From Frigoribacterium sp. PvP032 (GTDB lineage Bacteria; Actinomycetota; Actinomycetes; Actinomycetales; Microbacteriaceae), in contig NZ_JAFIBM010000001.1 of assembly GCF_017833035.1 (NCBI RefSeq), positions 186,001-250,000 of the forward strand: DNA of 64,000 bases, written 5' to 3'. Shown here piece after piece: positions 1 to 8,638 of the stretch; positions within the stretch are counted from its first letter, which is position 1, and each line of letters opens with the position of its first letter. The translations under genes were made by a program, and so were the position numbers. A model generated the notes under the pieces. That model had not been told where the DNA came from and searched no databases. It saw only the letters and a list, made by a program, of their open reading frames with translations.

Positions 1-293
1 TGCCGTCGGTGGTGGTCGCGATGGCCGTCGGGATCCCGCTCGCCGGCTTCGTCTTCGTGCTCGACGGGGTGCTGCTCGGCGCCGGAGACGCGCGCTACCT
101 CGCGATCGCGAGCGTCGTCAGCGTGCTGGCCTACCTCGCGCTGCTGCTCCCGGTGGAGGCGCGGGTCGGCCCCGGCACGACCGGTGCGGTCGCGCTCTGG
201 CTCACGTTCGGCCTCGGCTACATCGGGGCCCGCGCGGTCACGCTCGGCCTGCGCGCGCGCACCGACCGCTGGATGGTCGTCGGCGCCGGCTGA
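1..293 (+). CDS. MATE family efflux transporter, C-terminal fragment
   Basis: The window opens inside this gene; the first complete in-frame codon is at base 3 and the TGA stop is at 291-293. About 96 residues remain and are strongly hydrophobic, with the segment FVLDGVLLGAGDARYLA, a pattern typical of the C-terminal half of DinF-like MATE exporters, followed by two further membrane helices. MATE proteins export cationic drugs and metabolites in exchange for Na+ or H+ at the cytoplasmic membrane. The substrate cannot be judged from this fragment. Family assignment is fairly safe; DinF subgroup is inferred. Confidence 0.75.
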   Translation, partial: PSVVVAMAVGIPLAGFVFVLDGVLLGAGDARYLAIASVVSVLAYLALLLPVEARVGPGTTGAVALWLTFGLGYIGARAVTLGLRARTDRWMVVGAG

Positions 294-363
294 CCACCGG
301 CCTCATCCGCGCCGCACCGGCCTCGGCGTCGGGCGCGCGCCACTCGGCACACTCGGGGTCGAC

Positions 364-412
364 TTGCCCCGAACTGTCGCCCGGCGGCCTCGCGAGCAGC
401 AGTTCGGGGCAA
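364..412. repeat. 13-bp perfect inverted repeat, possible bidirectional terminator
   Basis: TTGCCCCGAACTG at 364-376 is the exact reverse complement of 400-412, with a 23-base loop. It sits between the converging MATE gene and LacI-type regulator, where a shared terminator would be expected, but the loop is long and there is no T-run, so a REP-like palindrome is equally possible. Confidence 0.5.
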
Positions 413-454
413 CTCGAGATGCCGGTGCTCGGAACGAGCCGGGGACGGGCGCGC

Positions 455-1522
455 TCAGGCGCGCGGCGGCGCCGTCGTCGAGCCCGCGCGGAACACGCTC
501 GTGAAGATCGTGCCCGTGGCGGCCTCGCCGGCGAGCAGGGCGAGCACGGCGCGACCGGCCGCGCGGCCCTTCTCGACGGCGGGCTGCACCACGGTGGTGA
601 GGTCGGCGGCCCGGGGGTCGTCGAGCCGCACCCCGTCGTAGCCCACGACGCTGAGGTCGCCCGGCACGGAGAGGCCGAGGTCGGCAGCGGCGGCGATGAC
701 GCCCGAGGCCAGCAGGTCGCTCTGGGCGATGATCGCCGTCGGGCGCTCGGACGCCGGCACGTCGAGCAGCTGCGTGCCGGCCCGGTGCCCCTCGGACGTC
801 CAGCTGCCGCGGGTGACCAGCCCGCCGACGTCGGGGTAGACGAGGCGCGTGCCGCGAAGTCGCTCGAGGGCCGGCCAGGTCGTGCCCGCGGCGACCCGTG
901 CGTCGGTGATCGCGCCGGTCTCGCGGCCGGGCCCCAGCTCGAGGGCGACGACGGCGACACGGCGGTGACCGAGGTCGTGGAGGTGCTGGGCGAGCAGCCG
1001 GGACGCGCCCACGTTGTCCTCTCCGATGTCGAGCACGCCCTCCATCGGCGGCGCCTCGATCGAGACCAGCGGGATGCCGCGGCGGCGCACCGTCGACACC
1101 GACGAGTCGAGACGGGTGCTGCACCCGAACAGCACCAGGGCGTCGACCGGTGCGTCGAGCAGGCGGGTGTGCTCGCCCTCGGTCTCGGTGAGCAGCAGCA
1201 GGCTGTTGTCGGCAGGGCCCGTGACGTCGGCGATGCCGTCGAGCATGGCGACGTTGATCGGGTCGCGGAAGGCGTTGCTCAGGGTGTCCTCGAGGACGGC
1301 GCCGACGATGCCCGAGCGGCCGCGGCGCAGCGACCGCGCACGAGGGTCGGGCCCGCCGTAGCCGAGGTCGGCGGCGACGGCCAGCACCCGGCTGCGCGTC
1401 TCGTCCGAGACGGGGCCGGCGCCGCTGAACGCCAAGGAGGCGGTGCTCGCGCTGACCCCGGCCGCTCGCGCGACCGCGGCGAGGGTCGGCCTCGCGGCGA
1501 CGTCGCCCTCTGCCCGGCTCAT
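455..1522 (-). CDS. LacI family transcriptional regulator
   Basis: This is a 355-residue repressor-type protein. The N-terminus (TLAAVARAAGVSASTASLAFSG, given here only as the HTH at about residues 13-34) is a LacI helix-turn-helix followed by the hinge helix region, and the rest is a periplasmic-binding-protein-like ligand domain with the family segments GIVGAVLEDTL and SVVGYDG. I chose the ATG at 1522 over an upstream GTG in the same frame because the protein then begins just before the HTH, as in the family. LacI proteins normally sense a sugar; no sugar operon is adjacent, so the effector is unknown. It ends convergently with the MATE gene. Confidence 0.85.
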   Translation of the reverse strand: MSRAEGDVAARPTLAAVARAAGVSASTASLAFSGAGPVSDETRSRVLAVAADLGYGGPDPRARSLRRGRSGIVGAVLEDTLSNAFRDPINVAMLDGIADVTGPADNSLLLLTETEGEHTRLLDAPVDALVLFGCSTRLDSSVSTVRRRGIPLVSIEAPPMEGVLDIGEDNVGASRLLAQHLHDLGHRRVAVVALELGPGRETGAITDARVAAGTTWPALERLRGTRLVYPDVGGLVTRGSWTSEGHRAGTQLLDVPASERPTAIIAQSDLLASGVIAAAADLGLSVPGDLSVVGYDGVRLDDPRAADLTTVVQPAVEKGRAAGRAVLALLAGEAATGTIFTSVFRAGSTTAPPRA

Positions 1523-1592
1523 GGTGCCGCAGCCTATCCGACGGCGTCGGGACCGCGGCTGGGCCGGGACCACCGCCTCCTGCGTGGCGGCG

Positions 1593-1690
1593 GCTCAGGA
1601 ACTGACGGGTCCGAGTTCCTGATCCGTGCACGACTCAGGACTCACGCTCCTCTCCTCGCGCAGCTCAGGACCCATGTTCCTGAACGAGGA
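1593..1690. repeat. 98-bp intergenic repeat, copy A
   Basis: This is one of three 98-bp copies in the window (others at 21728-21825 and 21913-22010). The core GTGCACGACTCAGGACT is shared, and TCAGGA and TCCTGA half-sites alternate along the unit, so the strand can fold on itself. It lies between the LacI gene start and the interrupted GntR gene. No open reading frame is evident in it. Confidence 0.8.
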
Positions 1691-1707
1691 GAGAGCGAGC
1701 AGGGGCG

Positions 1708-2400
1708 TCAGCGCTCGTCGGGGCCGAGCGCCACCGCGTAGTCGGCGACGAGCACGGGCACGTCGTCCCACTCGCCGTAGTGGGCCGCGACCTCGACGAG
1801 GTCGACGATCGCTCCCCGCACGTCGTCGGAGATGGCGGGGACGACGCCGTGCACCCGCATCGCCGTCGTCGTGCCCAGGACGGACAGCGGCGTGACGATC
1901 TCGGTGAGCACCTGTCGACGGCTCGCCTCTGGCAGGACGAGCACGAGGAGCCGCACCAGGTCGAGCAGGTGGGCGAGGTCGGCCGGCAGCAGGAGGCCGC
2001 GACGGGCGACGGCCTAGGAGGCGCGAGCCGGCTCGGGCAGGTCCTCCAGCGACGGCCGGCGCCCCGCGACCACGGCGACGACGCCGACGAGCCGCCGCAT
2101 CAGGACCTCGTTGTGGCGGCGGTGCCAGACGATCACCGACCCTCCCGTGAACGGGTTCGTGCTGGTGAGGCCCGCGCGACGCAGGTCGTGCAGGGCGAGC
2201 CGGACGACCGCCTCCGTGACCTCGTGCTCGGCGGCGGCCGCCGGCACGTCGATCTCGTCGCCGGGCATCCAGCGGCCGACGGCGACATCGACCAGCAGCA
2301 GCTCGGCGACCTCGTCGGCAGACGGGAGCGTCCCGGGGCGCAGAACCGCGGCGTGCGCGCCCGGTCCGGTGGTCGTGGCGTGTGTCGTGCCGGTCATCAT
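1708..2400 (-). pseudogene. GntR family regulator interrupted by an in-frame TAG
   Basis: One reading frame of 231 codons runs from the ATG at 2400 to the stop at 1708 and is interrupted only by TAG at 2014-2016 (codon 129). The first part is a GntR winged helix (ADEVAELLLVDVAVGRWMPG; VTEAVVRLALHDLRRAGL) ending in a beta-wing. After the stop the same frame continues directly into a helical effector-domain sequence (LLLPADLAHLLDLVRLL... to ALGPDER) without a frameshift. About 230 residues is the normal length for a GntR protein with a C-terminal ligand domain. I therefore read it as a nonsense-mutated gene; a 128-residue DNA-binding fragment could still be made. Sequencing error or readthrough are alternatives. 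Confidence 0.7.
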
Positions 2401-2440
2401 GTGGTCCCCTCGTGGTCGCCCGGCGGGTCCGGACGACCTG

Positions 2441-2477
2441 AACGTATTTCATATATCGAATCTTGTCAAGATATACG
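2441..2477 (-). promoter_or_regulatory. Promoter with overlapping dyad operator for the GntR gene
   Basis: On the minus strand a consensus -35 TTGACA (2464-2469) lies 17 bases from TACGTT (2441-2446). The half-sites CATATATC (2450-2457) and GATATACG (2470-2477) form an inverted repeat matching at 7 of 8 positions, with centres 20 bp apart and flanking the -35. This arrangement suits autorepression by a dimeric GntR protein and is a conspicuous A/T-rich patch in high-G+C DNA. Confidence 0.65.
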
Positions 2478-2527
2478 AGGGGTCCTCGACGGCCCGGCCC
2501 GCGCCTCCTGCGCCGTAGGATCGTCGG

Positions 2528-3223
2528 GTGCGTCTCGTCATTGCCCGCTGCTCGGTCGACTACGCCGGCCGGCTCAGCGCCCACCTCCCCCTCGCCACCC
2601 GCCTGCTCATGGTCAAGAGCGACGGCAGCCTGCTCGTGCACTCCGACGGCGGCAGCTACAAGCCGCTGAACTGGATGAGCCCGCCGTGCACGCTCAGCGT
2701 GCTCGAGCCCGACGCCGACCAGCAGGAGGCGGGGGTCGTCGAGCTCTGGAAGGTCACGCAGGCGAAGACCGCCGACATCCTCGTCGTGTCGATCCACGAG
2801 GTGCTGCACGACTCGTCGCACGAGATGGGCGTCGACCCCGGCCTCACGAAGGACGGCGTGGAGGCCGACCTGCAGAAGCTGCTCGCCGAGCAGATCGACC
2901 TGCTGGGCGAGGGCCACGTGCTCGTCCGGCGTGAGTACATGACCGCGATCGGCCCGGTCGACATCCTCGCCCGTGACGCCTCGGGAGCCGCCGTGGCCGT
3001 CGAGCTCAAGCGCCGCGGCGACATCGACGGGGTCGAGCAGCTGACGCGCTACCTCGAGCTGATGAACCGCGACCCGCACCTCGCGCCGGTCACGGGCGTG
3101 TTCGCCGCCCAGGAGATCAAGCCGCAGGCCCGCACCCTCGCGCACGACCGCGGCATCCGGACGCTGCTGCTCGACTACGACGCGATGCGCGGGCTCGACG
3201 ACTCGCACTCGCGGCTGTTCTAG
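2528..3223 (+). CDS. nucS: Endonuclease NucS (EndoMS), mismatch repair
   Basis: The 231-residue protein starts at GTG 2528 with [20 protein letters not shown], which is the signature N-terminus of actinobacterial NucS. The C-terminal half carries the RecB-like nuclease core: VDILARD with the metal-binding Asp, then VAVELKRR with the Glu and Lys of the catalytic motif, and a following Q-L-T-R-Y segment. NucS/EndoMS cuts both strands at mismatches and, in actinobacteria without MutS-MutL, is the main mismatch-repair nuclease; it is known to interact with the beta clamp, encoded here at 30483-31631. The length is normal for the family. Confidence 0.95.
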   Translation: MRLVIARCSVDYAGRLSAHLPLATRLLMVKSDGSLLVHSDGGSYKPLNWMSPPCTLSVLEPDADQQEAGVVELWKVTQAKTADILVVSIHEVLHDSSHEMGVDPGLTKDGVEADLQKLLAEQIDLLGEGHVLVRREYMTAIGPVDILARDASGAAVAVELKRRGDIDGVEQLTRYLELMNRDPHLAPVTGVFAAQEIKPQARTLAHDRGIRTLLLDYDAMRGLDDSHSRLF

Positions 3224-3279
3224 CCGCACGTCCGTCCCGGCAGCGGCCGGAGCTCCGCGGCGCTCGTAAGCTGGAGCCG

Positions 3280-3969
3280 ATGATCCCCACCTACACGGCC
3301 GTCCTGTTCGACCTCGACGGCACGATCGCCGACTCGGCGCCCGCGATCACGGCCAGCCTCGCGCACACCATCGACTCGCTCGGCCTGCCCGTGCCCGATC
3401 AGTCCGAGCTGATGGCCTGGGTCGGCCCGCCCCTGCCGCAGAGCTTCGAGGTGCGCCTCGGCCTGACCGGCGACCGCCTCGCCGAGGCGATGCGCACCTA
3501 CCGCGCCCACTACCTCGCGAACGGCGCGCTCGAGGGCGAGATCTTCCCCGGGGTGCGCGACCTGCTGGCCAGCGTGCACGCGGCGGGGCTGCCCACGTCG
3601 ACCGCCACCTCGAAGCCCGAGACGCCGGCCACCAAGATCCTCGAGGCGCACGACCTCGTGCAGTACCTCGACCTGATCACCGGTGCGTCCGACGACGAGG
3701 TGCGCAACACGAAGGCGGACGTGGTCGCCGAGGCGCTCCGCCGGCTCCGCGAGCGCGGCGCCGACGTCACCCGTCCGGTGCTCATCGGCGACCGCCACCA
3801 CGACGTCGAGGGCGCGGCCGAGCACGACGTGCCGACCATCCTCGTGACCTGGGGCTACGGCGAGCCCGCCGAGCACGTCGGCGCCGTCGCCGTCGCCTCC
3901 GACGTGCGCGAGGTCGCCGACCTGCTCGGCGTCGAGCTCGTCACGGCGCCCCTGCGCGGCGCGGCGTGA
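3280..3969 (+). CDS. HAD family hydrolase, phosphoglycolate phosphatase-like
   Basis: The 229-residue protein has HAD motif I VLFDLDGTIAD near residue 7, motif II around STATSKPE near residue 107, the Lys region TKADVV, and motif IV IGDRHHDVEGA near residue 168. A helical cap lies between motifs I and II, as in Gph and PpaX-like phosphatases. Substrates in this class include phosphoglycolate and pyrophosphate, and sequence alone does not decide. Its stop overlaps the GTG start of the next gene by four bases, so the two genes are probably cotranscribed. Confidence 0.85.
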   Translation: MIPTYTAVLFDLDGTIADSAPAITASLAHTIDSLGLPVPDQSELMAWVGPPLPQSFEVRLGLTGDRLAEAMRTYRAHYLANGALEGEIFPGVRDLLASVHAAGLPTSTATSKPETPATKILEAHDLVQYLDLITGASDDEVRNTKADVVAEALRRLRERGADVTRPVLIGDRHHDVEGAAEHDVPTILVTWGYGEPAEHVGAVAVASDVREVADLLGVELVTAPLRGAA

Positions 3970-5243
3970 GGCAGGCCGGCTCGGCCGCGGTCCGCTCGCC
4001 CGCCGCCTGGCTGCTCACCCTCGCGATCGTCCTCATCGCGCTGAACCTGCGGGGCCCCATCGTCGCCACGGCGCCGGTGCTCGGCCAGATGAGCGCCGAC
4101 CTGGGCCTCACCGCCGTGGTCGCCGGGCTGCTGACCAGCATCCCCGTGCTCTGCTTCGCCCTCGCGAGCCCGCTCGCCTCGAGCCTGATCGTCAAGGTCG
4201 GCGCCGAGCGCGCCGTCAGCATCGGCCTGGCCGGGGTGCTGCTCGGCACCGTGCTGCGCGCGCTCGGCACCTCGTCCTGGCTGTACGTCGGCACGATCGT
4301 CATCGGCATCGCCATCACCGTCGGCAACGTCGTGCTGCCGGTCATCATCCGCCGCGACTACACCCCGGAGCGCGCGGGCTTCGTCACGGGCATCTACACG
4401 TCGGCCCTCAACGTGGGCTCGATGATCACGTCGCTCGCGACCGCGCCGATCGCCTCGGTCGTCGGCTGGCCGGCCGCGCTGGTCGGCTGGGGGCTGCTCG
4501 CCGTGCTGGCCGTCGCCGTGTGGGCCGTCGCCGTCGGGCCGCGGGTGGCGCTCGGCGTGGGCGCACGCACCGGTGCCGACGCGGTCGACCGAGGACGCGC
4601 CTCCTCGGCCGACGTCATGACCGGCGGCATCGACGTGGTCGAGACCGCCGCCCACGAGGCCGACGCGGAGGCGCGGCGCCGGCCGCTGCTGCGGCGCTGG
4701 ACCACCTGGGGCCTCACGCTCGCCTTCGCCGGCCAGGCCTTCGCCTACTACGGGCTCACCGCGTGGATGCCCACGCTGCTCGGCGACGAGATCGGCCTGA
4801 CCCGCGAGGCCGCCGGGGCCAGCTCGTCGGTGTTCCAGATCATGGCGGTCGTCGGAGCTCTCGGCGTGCCGTTGCTCGCGCTCCGCTGGCGCCCGTCGGC
4901 CGTGATCGCGCTGATCGGCGTGCTCTGGACCGCGATGCCCCTCGGCCTCTTCTTCGCGCCGGAGCACTGGCTGATCTGGTCGATCTTCGGCGGCGCGGCC
5001 CAGGGCGGCGGCATCACGATCATCTTCATCGTGATCGTGCGGATGGCCACGACCGGCGACGACGCCCGACGTCTGTCGGCCCTCGTGCAGGGCGGCGGCT
5101 ACGCCATCGCCTCGCTCGGGCCCCTGGCGATCGGCGGGCTGCACGACGCCTCGGGCGGCTGGGAGCTGCCCATGGTCGGCGTCTTCGTGTCGGTGCTGGT
5201 GCTCGGGGTCAGCGGAGTGCTCTCCGCGCGACGCGTGCACTGA
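3966..5243 (+). CDS. MFS transporter, CynX/NimT type
   Basis: This 425-residue protein has about 12 hydrophobic helices. The early segment LIALNLRGPIVATAPVLGQM is typical of the CynX/NimT (cyanate/nitroimidazole) branch of the major facilitator superfamily, and a polar loop of about 50 residues separates the two six-helix halves near residue 190-240. The GTG at 3966 overlaps the stop of the HAD gene (GTGA). A role in export or uptake of small organic anions is inferred from the family; the substrate is unknown. Confidence 0.85.
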   Translation: MRQAGSAAVRSPAAWLLTLAIVLIALNLRGPIVATAPVLGQMSADLGLTAVVAGLLTSIPVLCFALASPLASSLIVKVGAERAVSIGLAGVLLGTVLRALGTSSWLYVGTIVIGIAITVGNVVLPVIIRRDYTPERAGFVTGIYTSALNVGSMITSLATAPIASVVGWPAALVGWGLLAVLAVAVWAVAVGPRVALGVGARTGADAVDRGRASSADVMTGGIDVVETAAHEADAEARRRPLLRRWTTWGLTLAFAGQAFAYYGLTAWMPTLLGDEIGLTREAAGASSSVFQIMAVVGALGVPLLALRWRPSAVIALIGVLWTAMPLGLFFAPEHWLIWSIFGGAAQGGGITIIFIVIVRMATTGDDARRLSALVQGGGYAIASLGPLAIGGLHDASGGWELPMVGVFVSVLVLGVSGVLSARRVH

Positions 5244-5287
5244 GCCGCGACAGAGCGGCAGCGGCAGCGCGGGTCAGGCGGCGCGGG

Positions 5288-6175
5288 TCAGGCGCCGCGC
5301 GGCCCGAAGAGGGTCTCGATCGTGAGCGGGTCGTGGCCGGTGAGGTCGCGCACGGCGGTCGTCACGCCGGACACCTCGCCCGACGCGATCGACGTGTACG
5401 TGCTCACCCACGCGTCGGCCTGCCACGGCTCGGGCTGCCAGCGCTGCCGCGATGCGTAGGCCTCGTCGAGCGTCTCGTCGACGAACGAGAACGGCCGGCC
5501 GAGCGTCGCCGCCAGGCGGGTCGCCGCCTCCTCGAGGCCGACCGCCTCCGAGCCGGTCAGCTCGTAGGTCGCACCGGCGTGGGCCGCCGGGTCCTGCAGC
5601 ACGGCGGCGGCCACGTCGGCGACGTCCGCCCGCGCGACGGCCGCGACTCGTCCTGACCCGGCCGGCCCGCGGAGCACGCCCTGCTCGTCCGCGAACTCGG
5701 GCAGCACGTCGAGGTAGAAGGAGTCGCGCAGCAGCGTGACCTGCATGCCCGACGTGCGCAGCGCCTCCTCGGTGGCCCAGTGGTCCCTGGCGAGGGTGAA
5801 GACCGCGTCGGGCGCCGCGCCCTGGAACGACGTGTAGACGACGTGTCCCACGCCGGCCTCCGCGGCGGCGGCGACGAAGTCGAGGTGCTGGGCGCGCCGG
5901 TCGGGCGCCTCGGCGGCCGAGACCATGAACAGCACGTCGACGCCGCGCAGCGCCGCGACGGACGCCGCGTGGTCGCCGTAGGTCGCCTCGGTCACCTCGG
6001 CCCCCGCGAGCTGCGGCGCCCGCGAGGCGTCGCGCACGACGAGGCGCTGGGCGACGCCGGCCTCCGCGAGCGCCGCGGCGACGCGGCCTCCCACGGCACC
6101 GGTCGCGCCGGTCACGCCGACGAGCGGCCCCGACGAGGAGGAGCGGTGGACGGTGGAGGAGGCGGTGTCGGTCAT
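5288..6175 (-). CDS. NmrA-like NAD(P)-binding oxidoreductase
   Basis: This is a 295-residue atypical short-chain dehydrogenase. The glycine-rich dinucleotide motif GVTGATGAVGG is at about residues 21-31, and segments such as VDVLFMVSA and ELTGSEAVGLEEAATRLA fit the NmrA/YtfG quinone-reductase-like group. Members bind NAD(P) and act as redox sensors or as NADPH-quinone reductases. The ATG at 6175 gives a short disordered Ser/Thr leader before the Rossmann fold. It converges with the MFS gene, with only 44 bases between them and no clear hairpin. Confidence 0.8.
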   Translation of the reverse strand: MTDTASSTVHRSSSSGPLVGVTGATGAVGGRVAAALAEAGVAQRLVVRDASRAPQLAGAEVTEATYGDHAASVAALRGVDVLFMVSAAEAPDRRAQHLDFVAAAAEAGVGHVVYTSFQGAAPDAVFTLARDHWATEEALRTSGMQVTLLRDSFYLDVLPEFADEQGVLRGPAGSGRVAAVARADVADVAAAVLQDPAAHAGATYELTGSEAVGLEEAATRLAATLGRPFSFVDETLDEAYASRQRWQPEPWQADAWVSTYTSIASGEVSGVTTAVRDLTGHDPLTIETLFGPRGA

Positions 6176-6269
6176 GACACAGGCAACGATCGAGGCGCGT
6201 CCTCTGTTCCCCCGGCCGCGCCGGGCACGACGCAGCGCCCCGATCCGACAGCCCGCCGAGGGGGCGCCC

Positions 6270-6806
6270 CTACAGCTCGTCCTCCCACGGCAGCGCCTGC
6301 GTCCGCGACACGGGTGCGAGCGGCACGACGACCACCGGTCGCGTCTGCCGGTGGCTGAGATGCAGCGCCACGGAGCCGGCGAAGAACTCGCGCAGGCTGC
6401 CCCTGAGCCCTGCCTCGCGGCTCCCCACCACGATCATCGGCGCGTCGATCGTCCGGGCGAACGACGCGAGCCCGGTCGCGGGGTCGCCGGTCAGGGCGAC
6501 GAACGCGACCGGCCCGGCGTGGTCGACCAGCACCGTGAGCAGGCGTTCGCGCAGCTCGGGCTCGAAGACGATCTCGTCGGCCCAGCTCTCCGGGGCGATC
6601 GGGTACGAGAGGACCGTCCCGTCGATGCTCTCGGCGAAGGCCATCCGGTCGGACTCGACGGCCACGCAGGCGAGCCCCGTGCCGAACCGGCGGGCGAACT
6701 CCGCCGCCCGGGCGACGACGGCCTCGGCGGTGGCGGGGACGACGCCCACGACCACCCAGCCGCGCAGCTCCTCGGCCGGGTCGGGGATCTCTCCTGAGCG
6801 AGCCAC
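6270..6806 (-). CDS. Universal stress protein (UspA family)
   Basis: I place the start at GTG 6806 because GGAGAGG lies eight bases upstream; the product is then 178 residues. The core shows WVVVGVVPATAEAVVARAAEFARRFG at the start of the Usp fold and the family nucleotide-site pattern APMIVVGSREAGLRGSLREFFAGSVALHLSH near the end, followed by RPVVVVP. Some Usp proteins bind ATP through the G-2x-G-9x-G-S motif and modulate survival under stress. A much longer frame extends upstream but lacks family similarity and crosses the divergent neighbour. Confidence 0.8.
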   Translation of the reverse strand: MARSGEIPDPAEELRGWVVVGVVPATAEAVVARAAEFARRFGTGLACVAVESDRMAFAESIDGTVLSYPIAPESWADEIVFEPELRERLLTVLVDHAGPVAFVALTGDPATGLASFARTIDAPMIVVGSREAGLRGSLREFFAGSVALHLSHRQTRPVVVVPLAPVSRTQALPWEDEL

Positions 6807-6959
6807 GGCGACCACCTCTCCTGCTCCCGAGCGGCGGCGCCGCCGCGCGTGGCCACAGTGAACCACGCGGGAGGGCCAGAGGGGAACCGTTCGGCGGCCC
6901 CCGACGACGATGGTCCGCGACCTCTTCCCCCGGCGCCCCGACGGGAGCAGACTGGCGCC

Positions 6960-7643
6960 ATGTGCGGCCGCTACGTCATCGCGAAGGCGACGTCCGACCT
7001 GATGCCCGACCTGCTCGCCGGCCTCGGGCCCCTGCCGGACGACTTCAACGTCGCCCCGACCACGACAGTGCCCGTGGTGCGCACGCGCCACGGCGAGCGC
7101 GAGCTCGCGCAGGCCCGCTGGGGCCTGACGCCGTCGTGGTACCCCGACCTCAAGAAGCGGCCGCAGCCGATCAACGCCCGGGTCGAGACCGTCGCGACGA
7201 GCGGGATGTTCCGGCGGCCGTTCGCGCAGGCGCGCTGCATCGTGCCCGCGCTCGGCTACTACGAGTGGGTCGTGACCGAGACGGGCAAGCAGCCGCACTT
7301 CGTGCACCAGCCGGACGCCGGCCTCGCGATGGCGGGCGTGATGAGCGCCTGGCCCGACCCCGCGAAGGAGGAGGACGACCCGTCCCGCTGGGTGCTCTCG
7401 ATGTCGATCATCACCAGGGACGCGCACGTCGCGCCCGGCGAGGTGCACGACCGGATGCCGTCGTGCCTCACGCCCGACGCCTACGACGACTGGCTGGGCG
7501 ACCACCTCGACACCGGCGAGCTGCTCGCGCTGCTCGACCGCACCTCCTTCGAGGTGGCCCACGACCTCGTGCACCACGAGGTCACCCGCGACGTCGGCTC
7601 GGTGCGGAACACCGGCCCGCACCTGATCGAGCCGATCGCCTGA
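6960..7643 (+). CDS. SOS response-associated peptidase (SRAP, YedK/HMCES-like)
   Basis: The ATG at 6960 gives a 227-residue protein beginning MCGRY, where Cys2 becomes the catalytic N-terminal residue after Met removal. Other SRAP landmarks are present: FNVAPTTTVPVVR, RWGLTPSWYPD, NARVETVATSGMFRRPF, ALGYYEWV and a late H-D-R-M-P motif (VHDRMPSCL). SRAP proteins crosslink covalently to abasic sites in single-stranded DNA and shield them from error-prone processing. An in-frame upstream start would add residues before Cys2, which would abolish the chemistry, so the internal ATG is preferred. The gene is divergent from the universal stress protein. Confidence 0.93.
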   Translation: MCGRYVIAKATSDLMPDLLAGLGPLPDDFNVAPTTTVPVVRTRHGERELAQARWGLTPSWYPDLKKRPQPINARVETVATSGMFRRPFAQARCIVPALGYYEWVVTETGKQPHFVHQPDAGLAMAGVMSAWPDPAKEEDDPSRWVLSMSIITRDAHVAPGEVHDRMPSCLTPDAYDDWLGDHLDTGELLALLDRTSFEVAHDLVHHEVTRDVGSVRNTGPHLIEPIA

Positions 7644-7683
7644 CGCCGCAGGGGCGTCGGCGCGACCGAAGACACCGGGAACG

Positions 7684-7713
7684 GGAAAGGCCCTCCGTGA
7701 GGAGGGCCTTTCC
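7684..7713. terminator. Bidirectional rho-independent terminator
   Basis: A perfect 13-bp stem (7684-7696 with 7701-7713) closes a GTGA loop. The stem ends AAAGG/CCTTT, so each strand leaves a short U-run. It lies between the SRAP gene and the oppositely oriented tRNA-Leu and can serve both. Confidence 0.85.
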
Positions 7714-7720
7714 GTTCGCG

Positions 7721-7804
7721 TGCGCGAGGGGGGACTTGAACCCCCACGCCCTTTCGAGCACTGGCACCTGAAGCCAGCGCGTCTGCCAATTCCGCCACTC
7801 GCGC
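7721..7804 (-). tRNA. tRNA-Leu (anticodon CAG)
   Basis: The minus strand reads a complete 84-base class II tRNA. The acceptor arm GCGCGAG pairs with CTCGCGC, the D-loop is GGAATTGGCAGAC-like, the anticodon stem-loop holds TTCAGGT (anticodon CAG), there is a long variable arm (TGCTCGAAAGGGCGT region), and the T-arm contains GGTTCAAGTCC. The discriminator base is A, as required for tRNA-Leu. CCA is not encoded. Confidence 0.95.
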
Positions 7805-7924
7805 GAACTCGAGAACATTATCATGTCCGAGCCCCTCGTCAGAGCACCGTGACGGCTCCGGCGGGGGCCGTCCGCGCCGTCCGGCTAAGATCGGGCGACC
7901 AGTGACCCCCGAACCTGGAGACCC

Positions 7925-8638
7925 ATGGGACTGCTCGACAACTTCGAACGCGGGCTGGAGCGCGCCGTGAACGGCGCCTTCGCCAAGACGTTCCGTTCGA
8001 GCGTGCAGCCCCTCGAGATCACGAGCGCGCTGCGGCGCGAGCTCGACACGAAGGCGGCCGTGGTCTCCCGCGACCGCATCCTCGTGCCGAACGAGCTGCT
8101 GGTCCGCCTCTCGCCCGCCGACCACGAGGCGATGGCCGCGGTCGGCCCTGCGCTGATCGACGAGCTGACGCAGCTCACGCAGCGGCACGCGACGGCGCAG
8201 GGCTACCAGTTCGCCGGCCCGCTGCGCGTCCGGCTCCGTGAGGACGACTCCCTGAGCGTCGGCATCATGGTGGTCGACTCGCGCAACGTGCAGGGCGACG
8301 TGAAGTGGCGCCCGTTCGTCGACGTCGACGGTACGCGCCACGCGATCACCGGTCAGCGCACCGTGATCGGCCGGGGCAGCGACGCCGACATCACCGTGCA
8401 GGACACGGGCACGAGCCGCAAGCACGTCGAGATCCTGTGGGACGGCCAGCGTGCCCAGGCCCGCGACCTCGGCTCCACGAACGGCTCGAAGCTGAACGGC
8501 GCGCCGCTCTCGAAGGCCGCCCTGCAGCCGGACTCGGTCATCGAGATCGGTCGTACGCGTATCGTGTTCCGGGTGCTCCCCCAGTCTTCGACGCCCGACC
8601 CCTTCGACGGGCCCGACGTCCGAGGGGGATCCTGGTGA
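7925..8638 (+). CDS. fhaA: FHA domain protein FhaA (DUF3662 plus FHA)
   Basis: The 237-residue protein starts MGLLDNFERGLERAVNGAFAK, the hallmark of the DUF3662 domain that occupies about residues 1-120. The FHA domain is at about residues 145-225, with GRGSDADI, SRKHVEI and the GSTNGSKLNG strand that binds phosphothreonine. In mycobacteria FhaA binds phosphorylated MviN/MurJ pseudokinase and other PknB substrates, coordinating peptidoglycan synthesis. It heads the fhaA-fhaB-pstP-rodA-pbpA-pknA-pknB cluster, and its stop overlaps the fhaB start by four bases. The version here is shorter than mycobacterial FhaA, lacking the long disordered linker. Confidence 0.93.
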   Translation: MGLLDNFERGLERAVNGAFAKTFRSSVQPLEITSALRRELDTKAAVVSRDRILVPNELLVRLSPADHEAMAAVGPALIDELTQLTQRHATAQGYQFAGPLRVRLREDDSLSVGIMVVDSRNVQGDVKWRPFVDVDGTRHAITGQRTVIGRGSDADITVQDTGTSRKHVEILWDGQRAQARDLGSTNGSKLNGAPLSKAALQPDSVIEIGRTRIVFRVLPQSSTPDPFDGPDVRGGSW

